From positions 214,501-278,500 of the forward strand of contig JACVVK020000085.1 in NCBI GenBank assembly GCA_018292915.2: a DNA stretch of 64,000 nt, written 5' to 3'. Below the pieces are notes generated by a model that was given only the letters and a program-made list of their open reading frames with translations, was not told the origin of the DNA and did no database searches. Positions 59,989 through 64,000 of this stretch are shown here, one piece after another; the first letter of the stretch is position 1; each line of letters starts with the position of its first letter. Source of the stretch: Batillaria attramentaria. Lineage: Eukaryota; Mollusca; Gastropoda; Batillariidae. The position numbers and the translations under genes are program-made.

Positions 59989-61102
59989 GTGGCACACGCA
60001 CACACACACCATTCGCACCCACCCTCACCGTACACTGAATCTGGCAGGTGCAGCGACATCAAACGATCAAGGTACATACAATGGAATTGACAGAAGCCGG
60101 TTAACTACCAAAAGCTTGACGGAAGAGAAAAGGTCTTCAGATGGGATTTAAACTGTGGCGGTGAGGGCTGAAGGCGGAGTTTCAACCAACCAACCAACCA
60201 ACCAACCAACTAGCCAGCCAGCCAACCAACCAACCAAACAACCAACCAGTTGACCAACCAGTCAACCAACCGTCCAACCACCTACCAACTAGCCAACCAA
60301 CCAGCCAACCAACCAACCAACTGACCAACCAACCCGGCAACCAAAAGATCAGTTTAAAACAATAGATCTCAAATAATGCAGAACCGGGCTTGTCACGTGG
60401 TCAGTTTGTCAGTTTCCTTGTCTCATTACTCGACACTACTAGAATCCCAGCCCTTTTCTTCAGTGACTGTCACGTGCATGCACACACACCACTAACCGGT
60501 GCGACCTCACTTGCATGCAATGAACGAAGCTTCCAGAGAGGAAAACAGTTTCCGGTCAATGGTCAACAACTCGGCATGCACGCAGTCTACACACATAAGC
60601 CAAGCTGATTGTACACGCCGGGCAGGGTCGTAGTCGGGTTAACTCCCAGTTGACCGCTTCTGCTAAAAGTGCGCTCCTGGTTCAAGGTAGCTGCAGGGGC
60701 GCTGTTGTTGTAGTCGCTCCGCGGCCGGCGTCGTTAGTGAGCAGTTATGCGATACTCTTCCCATTTTCAGCCTACAATTTGCAGCGGGCAAAGGGTCTGT
60801 AACTGCGGCCGATACTAAGTGTACCGGCTGACTACGGGAATGTTATGTAACACTTTGAGTAACGTTAGCTATGATCTTCATCACGTCATCATGATCGATT
60901 CAGTGTGGAGAGACTCTGGAGATGATTTGTTTGTGAGGCACAGACTCTTGTAGGTGCGGTTTCGCCGGAGAGACGTTTGTGACAAACATGTTATTCAGTT
61001 TATCACATTGTCTGTCGGTCTGGCCGGCCAGTCACTACCTGGCTCTGTCTGTCTCTTTTTTTAGCCGCGAAATAGTCTCTGTTGCTTGCGCAGCGCTAAG
61101 CC

Positions 61103-61148
<46 letters not shown>

Positions 61149-61240
61149 GTCTGTCTGTCTGTCTGTCTCTGTCTCTGTCTGTCTGTCTGTCTGCCTGCCT
61201 GTCTGTCTCTGTCTCTGTCTCTCTGCCTCTCTCTGTGTGC
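59650..61240. other. Non-coding; CCAA-rich and CA simple sequence
   Basis: (CA)n 59954-59990, CCAA/CAAC arrays 60183-60345, (TAAC)n 61102-61148, (TCTG)n 61149-61235. The stretch 60640-61000 is unique and GC-richer, but no exon is recognised. Confidence 0.6.
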
Positions 61241-61411
61241 GGGGAACCGGGGTGGCCGAATGGTAGAGCGTTGGACTTCTAATGCTCGGGTCGTGAGTTC
61301 GTATCCCGGCTGGGGCCAAATATGTGTGCTGGCTTTTTTTTTTATCGTTGCCCCGTCTTTGATATCACCCTTATGTGGTGGAAAAGGACGTTAAACCCCC
61401 AAACGCCGACC
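61241..61411 (+). repeat. SINE family A with target duplication
   Basis: Flanked by CTCTCTGTGTGC (61229-61240) and CTCTCTGCGTGC (61412-61423). Confidence 0.9.
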
Positions 61412-61423
61412 CTCTCTGCGTGC

Positions 61424-62080
61424 ATTTTTTCTCAGTGTACCGTGACTGAATTGTACAGGTCATAATAATAATCCTTCTCTTGCTTTTGTACGCCTGTTTT
61501 CACTTTTATTTTGTTCGAAATCTGCAACGACTGATTGAAAAAAAACATTCTGCTGTGTTTTAAGAAGATAAGAGTACAGGCAACTTTTGATAAACTTTGA
61601 CCTAATCTCTACAGTTTCTGACTGCCCGCTCGAAGCATTACGAAAGGAGTTAAGCAGGTTTATGTAAAGTAAAGCCCGGGTGTTATGAAAGCCCCGACTG
61701 AGATGAGCGTTCCTGCCAGAATCAAACGTCATCGATGACGTAAATGTGCATTCTTTTTGATCCGTTACGCCCAAAATAAGAGCGGCATTTACGTCATGTA
61801 ATCGAAAGAATACGTGAAATAAGCGCGATGTTACGAAAAATACGTACGGTCGGCATTTTCGTCAATACAATAGCGTGTTGCATGCATTTGGGGTGGGTTT
61901 TGTATTTTGTATATTTCATTATCCTTGACATCATAGGACAGGACAAACCAGCTAACCAACCAACAGACCAACCAACCCGGCAACCAGTCGACCAACCCAA
62001 ACTCTACCACCAGTTAAAACACAGCCACCTTCTTTTGTTCCAGTGCGCCTGTCACAAAGTACGTGAACATCGTTGCTAGA
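61424..62080. other. No gene recognised
   Basis: Unique-looking A/T-rich sequence; a CCAA cluster near 61948-61990. Confidence 0.45.
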
Positions 62081-62084
62081 TTTT

Positions 62085-62390
62085 ACCCAGTTGCAAAACC
62101 TACAATACCACACCTAAAAATTGTTGGACTCCCGTAATGTTATTATTGTTGGACCCCCCTCTGTGATTTTATACATCAGCCATGTTCTTTATGCTAGAAC
62201 TCCCTTGACGTAATATTAAATTCTCGCGCAGTTTTGAAATTACGCCGCCGTTCCAAAACCTGCAATCAGACCATGTTTTTCAAGTTCCGCGAGAACTTCC
62301 GTGACATATTAGACGTTAAAGTTACACAGTTCCAGAACCTACAATCATCCCATGTTGTTTTCGCAAGAACCTCCTTGACACAAAAGGACT
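62085..62390. repeat. Divergent ~80-bp tandem repeat
   Basis: Three diverged units share a pattern of AAAACCTACAAT or CCAGAACCTACAATC, then CCATGTT, then AGAAC-TCC-TTGACA/GTGACA. Confidence 0.5.
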
Positions 62391-63290
62391 GCCTCCCCAA
62401 GAGACAGCCAACAGGCCTTAATGTTGTTTAATGCCAATGATTATGCCTTCAGGGAAGCTGTAACCGCCATAAATAACCCTTAAAGCCACTTCAGCCACAA
62501 CGACCTTGGTCAAGACCATACCCCGGCCATAAGTAGAAGGACACCGTGCCCGATGGGACATACGAACACGTTGTTTTTCCCAAACCGTCGACTTCTCACT
62601 GACCTTGTTACTCAACTATTTGACGTGGCCACAAGGTTAGCTGGCGTCTCGAGTTCTACCTGGAACCTTGCTGGGTGTAATGTACCGCGTTACCCAGCAC
62701 TAACCTGGCGGCGAAATGCCCGGGCGGGCGGGGAAGCTTTTGTTGACGCTGGCCTTGGCGAGCCGTTAGTTGGTGAAGTCAATACGGGTGGGAAGCCAAT
62801 GGTTTCTGTCGGTGAGTGGGGTGAGGTTTCCTCCGGTGTGCTGTGACCCCGCGGCACCCCGGATGCTGATGGATGTTGTGAATACGTCTGCACGAACCTC
62901 GTGACCAACCTACGCAACAAACCATGTCCGTTAAACGCTATACAGGTATATGTAGCGTGACGTGTCGGTTTCGTGTGACGTCATTACTGGCTCGGCCTTC
63001 TGAGTTCGCCATGACGACCCGTCGTCGGTTACGGCAACAAGACTTCCTTTAACCAGAGGTTTCGGTTTTCATAACAACAGCAACAACACCAGCCAACCAA
63101 ACGGCAAACTAAATAATAATAATGAATAATGAAAAGTCACATGTATACAGCGCAGTTCTAGAAATACGTCAACTCAGCGCAGTTCTAGAAATACGTCAAC
63201 TCACTGCACATTCACACAAATTAACACGCACACAGAACACGTGACATTCTAAAACAAAACTAAACAAACAATAACAAACAAAATGAAACA
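62391..63290. other. No gene recognised
   Basis: Moderately GC-rich sequence around 62550-62900 has open frames on both strands but no splice support. Confidence 0.45.
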
Positions 63291-63295
63291 AACAA

Positions 63296-63690
63296 GAAAG
63301 CAATGCAAACAGCTCTACTCCTACGGGAAGAGGACCACATTACCAACAACGACAACCACCAACCAACCAACTAACCAGTCAAACAAAACAAATAGTTCTA
63401 CTCCTACGGGAAGAGGACCACATTACCAACAACGACAACCACCAACCAACCAACTAACCAGTCAAACAAAACAAATAGTTCTACTCCTACGGGAAGAGGA
63501 CCACATTACCAACAACGACAACCACCAACCAACCAACTAACCAGTCAAACAAAACAAATAGTTCTACTCCTACGCGAAGAGGACCATAACAACTAACCAA
63601 CCAACCAACCAACCAACCAACCAACCAACCAACCAACCAACCAACCAAACAAACAAACAAACAAACAGTTCCACTCCTACGCGAAGAGGA
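63296..63690. repeat. 83-bp minisatellite, four to five copies
   Basis: Units start CTACTCCTACGGGAAGAGGA and end in CCAA/CAAA-rich sequence. The last two units change CGGG to CGCG and one carries an expanded (CCAA)n at 63595-63645. Confidence 0.92.
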
Positions 63691-63942
63691 CCACAGCTTC
63701 AGAGCCGATGCCCGAGAAAACACTCAAAGACCTTCCTGGTATATTCTGGAATAGTATGCGGGCCGGTGTCACTATTCAGGAAACCGCTGGGCGTCTATTA
63801 TGTATTTTCCCCAGATCACACGTCATCAGAAATGATCAAGCGAATATTTCCTTCTGAGATAGACTGTGACGTGCTCGCTCATCTTTTGTTTTGTTTTGGC
63901 TGAATGATTTTCGTTTTGTGTGTATTTTGGATTATGTTTGTA

Positions 63943-64000
63943 ACACCATACGTACTAACACCATACGTACTAACACCATACGTACTAACACCATACGTAC
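63943..64000. repeat. 15-bp minisatellite running off the window end
   Basis: Almost four perfect units of AACACCATACGTACT; the array is cut by the window boundary. Confidence 0.9.

Noticed and set aside
62553..62920. Overlapping open frames on both strands
   Set aside because: No splice sites, no domain, and composition follows local GC content.

Overview
The window is animal nuclear DNA with spliced genes, long introns, dense microsatellites and many retroposons and DNA-transposon relics. The clearest clue to the organism is the C-terminal part of a small cardioactive peptide (SCP) precursor, a molluscan neuropeptide type. The density of tRNA-derived SINEs and (CA)n/(GA)n/(AAAC)n arrays also fits a mollusc, most likely a gastropod. 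All calls come from reading the sequence; nothing was searched against a database.

Genes. (1) 542-1153, plus strand: the last two exons of an SCP-type precursor with two FPRL-amide peptides; the signal-peptide exon is not in view. (2) 9045-7392, minus strand: a secreted, very low-complexity Ser/Gly/Asn/Gln-rich protein. One in-frame TAA interrupts it, inside a 21-bp segment bounded by 9-bp direct repeats. (3) 24083-31976, plus strand: a complete two-coding-exon nuclear receptor with a ligand-binding domain, a CtBP-type PIDLS motif and LxxLL/LxxVL boxes, but no DNA-binding domain. It has CCAAT and TATA boxes, a probable 5'-UTR intron, a 5.5-kb coding intron and an AATAAA. The architecture resembles NR0B (DAX1/SHP). 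(4) 39287-39511: one plausible orphan coding exon.

Mobile DNA fills much of the rest. A truncated Tigger/pogo-like element (40000-43469) contains a full-length Tc1-like DD34E element (40853-42412). A 1.7-kb element with 230-bp inverted repeats, TGTAG/CTACA ends and a CCGG duplication sits in a 35-bp satellite (16516-18210) and looks like a non-autonomous Ginger-type transposon. Several palindromic MITEs are visible (13972-14226, 14931-15062, 34895-35344, 53959-54159, and a two-copy family at 7110 and 55105). At least 17 copies of one SINE with a tRNA-Arg(TCT)-like head and a CCCA-repeat tail occur on both strands, several with perfect or near-perfect target duplications. A second SINE family has four copies, and two LINE 3' relics lie near 48-49 kb.

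Layout: 0-10 kb holds the SCP gene and the secreted-protein gene. 10-20 kb is repeats and transposons. 20-32 kb is the nuclear receptor locus. 32-64 kb is accessory sequence: SINEs, nested transposons and minisatellites, including an inverted GTT/G-run array at 44.6-45.5 kb, a 30-bp array at 50.4 kb and an 83-bp array at 63.3 kb. No rRNA, genuine tRNA gene or CRISPR was seen. No functional link between the three genes is evident.
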